From: Clostridiales bacterium
Lineage (GTDB): Bacteria > Bacillota > Clostridia > Oscillospirales > Oscillospiraceae
Length of the DNA: 6,512 nt
Direction of reading: 5' to 3'
Assembly: GCA_003533405.1 (NCBI GenBank)
Contig: DQDL01000065.1
Location: forward strand, 7,170 to 13,681
Every line of letters starts with the position of its first letter. Positions within the stretch are counted from its first letter, which is position 1. This document shows positions 1-5,905 of the stretch, in pieces. The notes below the pieces were generated by a model. That model was given only the letters and a program-made list of their open reading frames with translations, did not search any database and was not told the DNA's origin. Both the position numbers and the translations under genes were made by a program.

Positions 1-1260
1 CTCGGTCTCGGCTCGATCTAACTCATCTAATACGCTGTTCAGATAATCAAGCTGCTTTTCGCCCTCGGCAACGAGCGTCGTAAGGTGCGCCTCGGCGGTC
101 TTGAGCTTGTTATACTCCCTGAACATTGCAGCCGAGTTCTGCTGCGGCGTTTTGAGGGGGTCGAGCTTAATTTCGACCGTCGGGCAGCCGTCAATGTAAT
201 AGTCTTCAACGGTCACGGAGCTGTCGCCGCGCTTGATGCGGTATAGATTTGCGGTCAGAAGCTCTGCGTTTTTGCGTATCTCATCCCTGCCGTAGGTGCG
301 CTCGAGCTCCTCGTGCTGGCTCACGAGCTTGCGCTGGATGCGGTCTCGGGCGGTCTTGACGGAATGAGAAAGCTCCCGTGCTCTGCGGCGGCGGCGCTCT
401 AAAAGCTCACGCTTTGAGTAGTATGCATCGAGCAGATCACAAAAGCTGTCGAGCGTCTGCTGCTCATACTCTGCGCCGTACTGCTTGAGCGGCATGAAGG
501 AAAACTCGGCGGGCTTGCCGTCTTTTAAAAGCAGTGTGGGGGTAAACTCCCCTGCCCTGACGCTTTCTAGGAACGCTTCCACGGCATCAGGCAGAAAGCC
601 AATGTCGTTAAACGCCCTATGAGCAAGCTCACGGCAGACAAGCGGCGAAAGGCCGGAAAAGCCGTCTAGCAAGCGCTTATCAAGGGGCTTTGACGCATCG
701 GAGGCATTCAAAACGGTCTCTATCCGCGCCCTGTCACAGTTGAACACGAGCGGCTTGCGCTGCTCGGGCTGTAATCTGTATATCATGCCCGGGAGCATGC
801 GCCGCTCGGCATCACCGCCGTATTCCATGCGGCGCAGGCAGTCGATAATCCTGCCGTCATCGTCGACGAGCACGAGATTTGAGCTGCGTCCCATGAGCTC
901 AACGGCGAGCGTTAAATTCACGCTGTCGCCGAGCTCGTTGTGTGATATTATGTCAACCAAAAGCAGGCGCTCCCAATTCGGCTGCGTGAGCTTTTCGATC
1001 CTCGCTCCGACGAGGTATTTGCGCAGGAGCATGCAGAACATCGGCGGCTCTGACGGATTTTCAAAGGTCTGCTTTGTTAATGCTATCCTGCCGCTGCCGG
1101 CACCGGCGTTGATGAGAAGCCGCAGGTTTTCGCCGTTGTTGCGCACGGAGAGCAGAATTTGTTCACGCTCGGGCTGCTGCACCTTGTCGATGCGTGCGCT
1201 CTCTAGCTTGGGACGAAGCTCCGACACTAGCGCCGAGAGCATTACGGTGTCAAGTGCCAT
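1..1260 (-). CDS. rqcH: Rqc2/RqcH-type ribosome quality control protein (NFACT family, formerly FbpA), 3' end missing
   Basis: The frame is open for 420 codons from an ATG at 1260 and runs off the window; family members have roughly 550-600 residues, so the distal coiled coil and C-terminal NFACT-R domain are missing. Seen: an NFACT-N domain at about residues 1-170 with the hallmark ELMGRSSNLVLVD (121-133); a helix-hairpin-helix middle part with FSGLSPLVCRELAHRA (201-216); and a charged helical region from about 275 broken by the conserved TANLY (336-340) and the VEIKLDP/TPQQN/YNKLKTAE signature (362-390). Known of the family: RqcH binds 50S subunits carrying stalled peptidyl-tRNA and recruits Ala-tRNA to add C-terminal alanine tails that mark the chain for proteolysis. 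The B. subtilis Asp97-Arg98 pair needed for tRNA recruitment is Glu97-Arg98 here. A GGAGG lies six bases before the ATG, and the start overlaps the end of mrnC by 11 bases, implying coupled translation. The old name, fibronectin-binding protein, should not be taken as the function. Confidence 0.95.
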   Translation of the reverse strand, partial: MALDTVMLSALVSELRPKLESARIDKVQQPEREQILLSVRNNGENLRLLINAGAGSGRIALTKQTFENPSEPPMFCMLLRKYLVGARIEKLTQPNWERLLLVDIISHNELGDSVNLTLAVELMGRSSNLVLVDDDGRIIDCLRRMEYGGDAERRMLPGMIYRLQPEQRKPLVFNCDRARIETVLNASDASKPLDKRLLDGFSGLSPLVCRELAHRAFNDIGFLPDAVEAFLESVRAGEFTPTLLLKDGKPAEFSFMPLKQYGAEYEQQTLDSFCDLLDAYYSKRELLERRRRRARELSHSVKTARDRIQRKLVSQHEELERTYGRDEIRKNAELLTANLYRIKRGDSSVTVEDYYIDGCPTVEIKLDPLKTPQQNSAAMFREYNKLKTAEAHLTTLVAEGEKQLDYLNSVLDELDRAETE

Positions 1261-1663
1261 GGCTGTCCTCCACACAAATTGCGTACAGCTCGTTTATCCG
1301 CTCAGTCATGCCTTGCAGGTACAGCCAGCCGAACAGTGCCTCTAAGCCTGTTGCAGCATGATACTGGCCGATATCCGCTTTGTGCGGCACGGAGTTGACC
1401 TTGGCGTTGCGACCACGCTTATATAGCGCAAGCTCGTCGGCGGTAAGGTGCGGCATGAGCCGCTCCATTGCGGCAGCCTGCGCCGGAGCGTTGACGATAG
1501 CGACGCACTTTTTATGCAGCTCCGTCACCTTTTTGTTGCCGTCCGAGCACAGCATGGTGCGGGTCAGAAGCTCATACACACCGTCTCCAATGTGCGCAAG
1601 GCCGAGCATGCTTATATTGTTGATGTCACGAAGCTCCATTTTGGGGCAAAAGTAATCGTTCAT
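1250..1663 (-). CDS. mrnC: Mini-ribonuclease 3 (Mini-III), 23S rRNA maturation
   Basis: The 137-residue product has the usual Mini-III length: one RNase III catalytic domain with no double-stranded RNA-binding domain. Seen: LGLAHIGDGVYELLTR (20-35) holds the catalytic Asp27 and Glu31; ELHKKCVAIVNAPAQA (48-63) is the conserved second helix; KRGRNAK (82-88) is the family RGRN motif; and ATGLEALFGWLYLQG (104-118) carries the second acidic cluster around Glu108. Known of the family: the dimer trims both ends of 23S rRNA in 50S precursors, a step stimulated by ribosomal protein L3. It replaces RNase III in that step in Bacillota. In many Bacillota mrnC lies beside cysS; here it is followed by rqcH, whose start overlaps its TGA stop by 11 bases. 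The ATG at 1663 is preceded by AGGTGA at a four-base spacing. An intrinsic terminator belonging to ftsK ends just before that ribosome binding site, so the promoter serving this gene is unclear. Confidence 0.95.
   Translation of the reverse strand: MNDYFCPKMELRDINNISMLGLAHIGDGVYELLTRTMLCSDGNKKVTELHKKCVAIVNAPAQAAAMERLMPHLTADELALYKRGRNAKVNSVPHKADIGQYHAATGLEALFGWLYLQGMTERINELYAICVEDSHGT
1267..1271 (-). promoter_or_regulatory. Shine-Dalgarno of rqcH inside mrnC
   Basis: GGAGG on the minus strand, six bases before the rqcH ATG, lies within the last codons of mrnC. It fixes the rqcH start at 1260 and supports re-initiation by ribosomes finishing mrnC. Confidence 0.8.
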
Positions 1664-1667
1664 ATAG

Positions 1668-1673
1668 TCACCT
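1668..1673 (-). promoter_or_regulatory. Shine-Dalgarno of mrnC
   Basis: AGGTGA on the minus strand, four bases before the ATG at 1663. It matches the 3' part of the full AAGGAGGTGA consensus, which explains the short spacing. It begins four bases after the U-tract of the ftsK terminator. Confidence 0.7.
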
Positions 1674-1677
1674 ATCG

Positions 1678-1702
1678 AAAAAGGGCGGTTTTATCCGCCC
1701 TT
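1678..1702 (-). terminator. Intrinsic terminator after ftsK
   Basis: Minus-strand hairpin with an 8-bp stem (AAGGGCGG / CCGCCCTT, six G-C pairs) and a six-base loop (ATAAAA). The last two T of the stem run on into a five-T tract. It starts five bases after the ftsK TAA. The base after the stem on the plus strand is not T-rich enough for a convincing reverse terminator. Confidence 0.8.
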
Positions 1703-1707
1703 CTATT

Positions 1708-4242
1708 TTATTCGTCCGAATCCATCTCATCTGCAAACTCGAGCTGGGTCTGCAGGATCTCGGTCGGGGCGGTGCCCTGAGTGGTCTGCATTTCGAGCCA
1801 CTGCTCACGGGTTATGATGATTTGGCGTGGCTTTGAGCCCTCAAACGGGCCTATGATGCCCATCTCCTCCATCTGGTCGATGATGCGTGCAGCTCTTGAG
1901 TAGCCGAGCTTCAGGCGGCGCTGGAGCATGGAGACGGAGGCCTGCTTGGTGTCGAAAATGACATCGACGGCCTGCGGCAGAAGCTCGTCATAATCGGGCT
2001 TATTTTCCGATGCGGGTACAAGCTCGCCGCCTGTACTGCCGGAGCTCTTGTCCTCGGCGGCTTTTTCGATCTGAGCTATGATATCCTCACTGTAATTTGC
2101 GGTGGACTGTTCTTTTATGAAGCTGACTATAGCGTCACGCTCCTCGTCGCTTACGAATGCGCCCTGAACACGCAGAGGCTTACCGCAGCCGAGCGGAGCA
2201 TACAGCATATCGCCCATGCCGATGAGCTTTTCTGCGCCGTTATTGTCGAGAATGATGCGGCTTTCAAGTGCCGACGACACTGCAAAGGCAATGCGGCTGG
2301 GGATGTTTGCTTTCATAAGGCCGGTGATGACATCGGCGGAGGGACGCTGGGTCGCAATGACAAGGTGCATACCGGCGGCTCGTCCCATCTGAGCAACACG
2401 GCAGATGCTCTCTTCGACCTCCTTGGAGGCAACGAGCATAAGGTCTGCAAGCTCGTCGATGACGACAACTACATTCGGCATCTTGGGCTGGCCGTTTTCA
2501 ACAAGGTGGTCGTTATACGCCGAAAGGCTTCTAACGCCAAGCTCGGAGAAGAGCCTGTAGCGCTTGAGCATCTCGGTGACCGCCCACTGGAGTGCTCCGG
2601 CGGCCTTCTTCGGGTCGGTGACAACGGGGATGTACAGATGCGGGATGCCGTTATAAACGCCGAGCTCGACCATCTTGGGGTCTATCATGATGAGCTTGAC
2701 ATCCTCGGGGTTGGACTTGTAAAGCAGGCTTATGATAAGCGAGTTCATACACACCGACTTACCCGAGCCGGTCGTTCCGGCGATGAGCAAATGCGGAAGC
2801 TTAGAGATGTTGCCCACGACAGCGTTACCGCCGATATCCTTGCCGATGGCAAAGGTGAGGTCCGCCTTGGAGGTCAGGAATTTCGGTGAATCGATGATAT
2901 CGCGCAGGTAAACGGTGCTGATTATCTTATTTGGCACCTCGATGCCGACGGTGGAGATTTTATCAGGAATGGGTGCAATGCGCACGCTCACAACGCCGAG
3001 GGCAAGGGCGATATCGTCGGCAAGATTGGTTATCCTGCTCAGCTTCACGCCCTGCTCAAGCTCAAAATCATATCTCGTGACCGTGGGGCCGTGGGTGGTC
3101 TCGGTGACGGATGCGTTAACGCCGAAGCTGCGCAGCGCATTTTCAAGCCTCGTGCGGTTCATGTCAAGCTCCTCGTCGACATTTGCGGCGACGGAGTGAC
3201 CCTTTTTGAGAAGATATATAGGCGGCTTTTCGTAAGAGCCGTCCTCGTCCTTGGATTCGATCTCGCTAGCGACGGCAGCGGTCTCCGCCGCAACCTCGGC
3301 AGCGGACATTTTTTTCGGCGGATCCATGATCTCGGCAGCTTCGGTAGCGCCGCTGCCGCTGAGCTTAACGCCGGTGAGCGCTTCCGCCTCCTCGATGCTT
3401 ATAGGCTCGACATCGGCGGTGTGGTCGATTTTGACCTCGGCTTTTTTATTCTTTTTGCCCGGTTTTTCGGTCTTTGCCTCCTCTGGCTTCTTTTCGAAGG
3501 TCGGCTCGTCATCAAGTGGGATATCGATTGCTCTGCGCTTTGCATTTTTGATGCGGCGCAGCTCCTCCTCATCCTGAACGGGCTGCTTTTTTACGGGCTT
3601 TTCGGGCTCCGGTTCGGGCTCGTACTCGGGACGCTCCCTGTTTCTTATCCACTCGACTATCTTGCCTATCGTGATGCCGAAGGCGTTGAGTGCAAAGAAC
3701 ACGAAGGAAACAACTAAGATTATCGCAGCGCCGTAGAAGCTGAACGCTTTCTGGAATGCAAACGCCAGCAGTCCGCCGAAAACGCCGCCGCAGGTCATTG
3801 CCTTACCGCCTGCGTAAAGGCCGCCTAGCACTGCGCCCACGCCCTTGAGATTTTCAACGATGACGGTCGAAAACAGCAGGTCTAAAAGCGCACCGAGAAG
3901 CAGCGGCATTAAAAGTGCCGAGGTAGTCTTGAACGCAACGGGTCTGCCGTGGTGGAAGCCCTGAATTACGGCAACAAGCAGAAGCACGGGTGCGCACACC
4001 CAAAAGCCGTAGCCGAACAGTCCCTTTAGGACCGAGCTTATCGCACCGACGATTATGCCGTCGCTGGAGAACACCGAGATACCCGTGAGCAGCGCCGCAA
4101 ACGCAGAGACAATGGCCGCCACCTCACGGCGGATGGGCTGGGGCTGGGTCTTGGCGGCAGTCTTGGACTGCTGCTTGGACTTGGTTTGTCCGCTCCGTGC
4201 CGTGTTTTTAGTCGTGGTTTTCTTATTTTTGGTCTGTGCCAT
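1708..4242 (-). CDS. ftsK: DNA translocase FtsK/SpoIIIE family
   Basis: The 844-residue product is full length. Order seen: a Lys/Thr/Gln-rich basic N-terminus (1-39); a membrane part at about 41-192 with four or five hydrophobic segments; a charged linker of Glu/Lys/Pro and then Ala/Glu-rich sequence (about 200-340); the alpha domain; the RecA-like motor with Walker A GTTGSGKS (489-496) and Walker B VVVVIDELAD (591-600, Asp596-Glu597); TQRPS (631-635); and a gamma winged helix at about 750-812 with the recognition stretch SMLQRRLKLGYSRAARIIDQ (771-790). A tail of about 30 residues, acidic at the end, follows. Known of the family: a septum-anchored hexamer pumps double-stranded DNA through the closing septum, directed by gamma-domain contacts with skewed octamers, during division or sporulation. 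Which role applies cannot be decided from sequence. The ATG at 4242 is the only usable start, since an in-frame stop lies just upstream. Its best Shine-Dalgarno, AGGG at 4254-4257, is 11 bases away and weak. Only 22 bases separate it from uppP, so it is probably co-transcribed. Confidence 0.97.
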   Translation of the reverse strand: MAQTKNKKTTTKNTARSGQTKSKQQSKTAAKTQPQPIRREVAAIVSAFAALLTGISVFSSDGIIVGAISSVLKGLFGYGFWVCAPVLLLVAVIQGFHHGRPVAFKTTSALLMPLLLGALLDLLFSTVIVENLKGVGAVLGGLYAGGKAMTCGGVFGGLLAFAFQKAFSFYGAAIILVVSFVFFALNAFGITIGKIVEWIRNRERPEYEPEPEPEKPVKKQPVQDEEELRRIKNAKRRAIDIPLDDEPTFEKKPEEAKTEKPGKKNKKAEVKIDHTADVEPISIEEAEALTGVKLSGSGATEAAEIMDPPKKMSAAEVAAETAAVASEIESKDEDGSYEKPPIYLLKKGHSVAANVDEELDMNRTRLENALRSFGVNASVTETTHGPTVTRYDFELEQGVKLSRITNLADDIALALGVVSVRIAPIPDKISTVGIEVPNKIISTVYLRDIIDSPKFLTSKADLTFAIGKDIGGNAVVGNISKLPHLLIAGTTGSGKSVCMNSLIISLLYKSNPEDVKLIMIDPKMVELGVYNGIPHLYIPVVTDPKKAAGALQWAVTEMLKRYRLFSELGVRSLSAYNDHLVENGQPKMPNVVVVIDELADLMLVASKEVEESICRVAQMGRAAGMHLVIATQRPSADVITGLMKANIPSRIAFAVSSALESRIILDNNGAEKLIGMGDMLYAPLGCGKPLRVQGAFVSDEERDAIVSFIKEQSTANYSEDIIAQIEKAAEDKSSGSTGGELVPASENKPDYDELLPQAVDVIFDTKQASVSMLQRRLKLGYSRAARIIDQMEEMGIIGPFEGSKPRQIIITREQWLEMQTTQGTAPTEILQTQLEFADEMDSDE

Positions 4243-4264
4243 TACTAAGCTATCCCTGCCTTTA

Positions 4265-5104
4265 TCAGAATATCATGGAAAGAATTATCGTGAGTGCGCC
4301 GACTATCCAGCAGTAGTAGGCAAAGCCTCCAAAGCGCTTGCTCTTTGCTATCATCTTCAAAAGTCCTATCGCCAGAACGCCGGACACCATTGCGGCAACC
4401 ATGCCGAAAAGATACGCCGGTATGAGCGAAGCGTCGATGCCGTTTTTGATTGCCTTTATTAGCTCTAAAAGCGTTGCGCCCAAGACCGCCGGAATGCTCA
4501 TTAAAAGCGAAAACTTGACGGCGTAGCCTCGGTTTTGACCCGTTGCAATGCCTGCGGTTATCGTCGTTCCCGAGCGGGAAAGTCCCGGCAGGGTCGCAAC
4601 ACACTGGCACAGGCCGATGATGAGCGCATCGGAAAAGCGCATGTTCTTCTCGGTCTTTGTGCCCGGGGTCATCTTATCTGAAACCAGCAGCATAAAGCCC
4701 GTGAGAATGAGCGCTATGCCGACAAACACCGTCGACTGCGAAAGCTCGCCTATGTAATCGTTTATCGGCAGGACAAGCACCAGCGGCAGCGTTGCTGCAA
4801 CGATGAGGAAAAACATCCTTGCCGCCGGATACTGCTTGGGTCTTCCGTCGGCGGTAACGGCCTTGCGGCCGGACAAAAGCGCCAGTACCTCGACGACCAT
4901 CGCCTTTATGTCGCTCCAATACATGAAGCAGATGGCAATAAGCGTGCCGAAGTGCAGCAGGACATCGAAGAACATGTGTCCGCCCTCGATATCCGACATA
5001 TTAAAAAGATTTTGGAGTATTGCAAGATGTCCCGAGCTGGATATCGGCAGAAACTCCGCAATGCCCTGAACAAGTCCTAAAATAATGGCTTCGCCAATTG
5101 TCAT
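4265..5104 (-). CDS. uppP: Undecaprenyl-diphosphate phosphatase (BacA/UppP family)
   Basis: The 279-residue, highly hydrophobic polytopic membrane protein is of normal family length. Seen: motif 1 QGIAEFLPISSSGH (13-26), with Gln13 and Glu17 in the (E/Q)xxxE pattern plus Ser23 and His26; motif 2 PGLSRSGTTI (173-182), with Arg177 matching the essential Arg174 of the E. coli enzyme. Known of the family: it removes a phosphate from undecaprenyl diphosphate at the outer face of the membrane, regenerating the lipid carrier for peptidoglycan and other wall polymers. Overproduction is known to give bacitracin resistance, but nothing here points to a dedicated resistance locus. The ATG at 5104 has GGAGG nine bases upstream. 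The gene has its own promoter directly after the tepA terminator and is followed after 22 bases by ftsK, suggesting a uppP-ftsK unit that links carrier recycling with septum work. Confidence 0.97.
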   Translation of the reverse strand: MTIGEAIILGLVQGIAEFLPISSSGHLAILQNLFNMSDIEGGHMFFDVLLHFGTLIAICFMYWSDIKAMVVEVLALLSGRKAVTADGRPKQYPAARMFFLIVAATLPLVLVLPINDYIGELSQSTVFVGIALILTGFMLLVSDKMTPGTKTEKNMRFSDALIIGLCQCVATLPGLSRSGTTITAGIATGQNRGYAVKFSLLMSIPAVLGATLLELIKAIKNGIDASLIPAYLFGMVAAMVSGVLAIGLLKMIAKSKRFGGFAYYCWIVGALTIILSMIF

Positions 5105-5113
5105 ATCAGTCGG

Positions 5114-5118
5114 CCTCC
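5114..5118 (-). promoter_or_regulatory. Shine-Dalgarno of uppP
   Basis: GGAGG on the minus strand, nine bases before the ATG at 5104. It is a strong match at normal spacing and confirms the uppP start. Confidence 0.8.
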
Positions 5119-5155
5119 ATACCCTTATGCGATATTATGTATACCTAACCCAGTT

Positions 5156-5184
5156 ATTTTATCATATAATGTATAAAAGCACAA
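5156..5184 (-). promoter_or_regulatory. Predicted housekeeping promoter of uppP-ftsK
   Basis: On the minus strand, -35 TTGTGC (5184-5179), a 17-base spacer, and -10 TAAAAT (5161-5156) preceded by TGA, which forms an extended -10 (TGn). The spacer is A/T-rich. Transcription would start near 5149, giving a leader of about 45 bases before uppP. The -35 box begins only four bases after the U-tract of the tepA terminator. This is a prediction from consensus matching. Confidence 0.6.
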
Positions 5185-5188
5185 TAGT

Positions 5189-5217
5189 AAAAAAAGACGG
5201 AATTATCCGTCTTTTTT
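5189..5217 (-). terminator. Intrinsic terminator of tepA, probably bidirectional
   Basis: Hairpin with an 11-bp stem (AAAAAAGACGG / CCGTCTTTTTT) and a six-base loop, running into seven T on the minus strand. Read on the plus strand it also ends in six T, so it could stop transcription both ways. The 5' arm encodes the last residues of TepA and the TAA stop (5205-5203) lies in the loop. Confidence 0.85.
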
Positions 5218-5853
5218 CGTTTCATCGCAGGCTGAATGGAGATAATCCAGCGCATCGGAGAGTGTGCCGATGCTGTCGATGAGGCCGCAGGTGACCGCCT
5301 CTTCGCCGTAGATGACGCTGCCGACATCGTTTGCTATCTCATCGGTGGCGAGCATCAGTTCATTATAGCGCTCACGACTTATATTCGAGTGGCTCGTCAC
5401 AAAGCCCACTATGCGCTCCTGTATGCGGGCAAAATAATTATAGGTCTGCGGCACACCGATGACAACGCCGTTTAAGCGCACGGGATGGATCGTCATTGCC
5501 GCCGACGGGGCAATGAAGCTGCGCTTTGCGGCTACGGCAAGCGGCACTCCTATAGAGTGCCCGCCGCCGAGAATGAGCGACACTGTGGGCTTTTTCATAC
5601 CGGCTATCAGTTCCGCTATGCCCAGTCCCGCTTCAACATCGCCGCCGACGGTGTTTAGCAGTATCAAAAGCCCCTTTATCTCTTCGGACTCCTCCACGGC
5701 GGCAAGCAGCGGCATCACATGCTCATACTTCGTTGTTTTCGTATCCTCGGGCATGACCTGATGCCCCTCCACCTGCCCTATTATCGTCAGGCAGTGTATC
5801 ATTCCCTGCGGCGTTTGGGCAGTCACGCTGCCAAGCTCCTTTATCTCGTCCAA
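5203..5853 (-). CDS. tepA: TepA-type ClpP-fold serine protease (translocation-enhancing protein family, YmfB)
   Basis: From the preferred TTG start the product has 216 residues. Seen, in TTG numbering: the TepA signatures HCLTIIGQVEGH (20-31) and TTKYEHVMP (40-48); NTVGGDVEAGLGIAE (67-81); the nucleophile elbow GGGHSIGVP (96-104) with Ser100; TIHPVRL (121-127) with His123; GVPQT (133-137) and FVTSHSN (151-157); and Asp176 as probable third triad member before the CGLIDSIG end motif. Known of the family: a ClpP fold without an evident partner ATPase, first reported as enhancing protein export in Bacillus and later linked to degradation of small acid-soluble spore proteins; the substrate here is unknown. 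In B. subtilis tepA lies close to spoIIIE; here uppP sits between the two. A GTG at 5862 is in frame, three codons upstream, but it is part of the sequence GAGGTGA that best serves as the Shine-Dalgarno, five bases before the TTG. If the GTG were used, the protein would have 219 residues. The ribosome binding site lies in a terminator stem. Confidence 0.93.
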   Translation of the reverse strand: MDEIKELGSVTAQTPQGMIHCLTIIGQVEGHQVMPEDTKTTKYEHVMPLLAAVEESEEIKGLLILLNTVGGDVEAGLGIAELIAGMKKPTVSLILGGGHSIGVPLAVAAKRSFIAPSAAMTIHPVRLNGVVIGVPQTYNYFARIQERIVGFVTSHSNISRERYNELMLATDEIANDVGSVIYGEEAVTCGLIDSIGTLSDALDYLHSACDETKKDG

Positions 5854-5893
5854 AAAAATCACCTCTGATTTAGCATAACCAAATCAGAGATGA
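5852..5893 (-). terminator. Intrinsic terminator of the M18 peptidase gene, overlapping the tepA start region
   Basis: On the minus strand, 13-bp stem TCATCTCTGATTT (5893-5881) with AAATCAGAGGTGA (5871-5859), all pairs Watson-Crick except one G-U; a nine-base loop (GGTTATGCT); then seven T (5858-5852) directly after the stem. This is the canonical layout. It lies ten bases after the peptidase TAA. The plus-strand reading has no T-run, so it works one way only. Unusually, the 3' arm contains the tepA Shine-Dalgarno and the T-run provides the first two bases of the TTG start codon. Confidence 0.8.
5859..5865 (-). promoter_or_regulatory. Shine-Dalgarno of tepA, buried in a hairpin
   Basis: GAGGTGA on the minus strand is a seven-base match to the anti-Shine-Dalgarno, five bases before the TTG at 5853. 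The spacing resembles mrnC (AGGTGA, four bases). It decides for the TTG start because no Shine-Dalgarno precedes the in-frame GTG at 5862. The entire element forms the base of the 3' arm of the hairpin at 5859-5893. Confidence 0.65.
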
Positions 5894-5905
5894 AATTTGC
5901 AAATT
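5894..5905. repeat. 12-bp perfect palindrome at the end of the M18 gene
   Basis: AATTTGCAAATT is its own reverse complement. It overlaps the TAA stop of the peptidase gene and abuts the terminator stem. It is A/T-rich and may be chance, but could be an operator or part of a -35 region for tepA (TTGCAA at 5902-5897). Confidence 0.4.

Noticed and set aside
740..1345. Plus-strand open frame of 201 codons
   Set aside because: It lies opposite rqcH and mrnC, whose conserved motifs are unmistakable. The translation is Ser/Arg-rich with no family features, typical of an antisense shadow.
3091..3717. Plus-strand open frame of 208 codons opposite ftsK (and another at 2365-2889)
   Set aside because: Both are antisense to well-conserved FtsK regions, including the motor domain, and have no recognisable motif or clear ribosome binding site. 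They follow from codon bias on the minus strand.
4245..4610. Minus-strand open frame of 121 codons in another frame of uppP
   Set aside because: It overlaps the uppP membrane protein carrying the PGLSRSGTT motif. The alternative product is Arg/His-rich and unlike any family I know.
5027..5068. Gln13 in place of Glu in motif 1 of UppP
   Set aside because: The family motif allows Glu or Gln at this position, and the second Glu, Ser, His and Arg are all present, so it is not a sign of lost activity.
5105..5149. uppP leader considered as a riboswitch or attenuator
   Set aside because: It is only about 45 bases long and I see no stable stem-loop or known aptamer motif.
5165..5170. Perfect TATAAT on the plus strand between uppP and tepA
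   Set aside because: No -35 at a proper distance was found, and any RNA would hit the bidirectional terminator within about 15-40 bases. It is most likely chance in A/T-rich promoter DNA.
5872..5902. Candidate tepA promoter TTGCAA / TATGCT inside the terminator hairpin
   Set aside because: Spacing is 19 bases and both boxes match only four of six positions. It is kept as a hypothesis in the findings, not annotated as a promoter.
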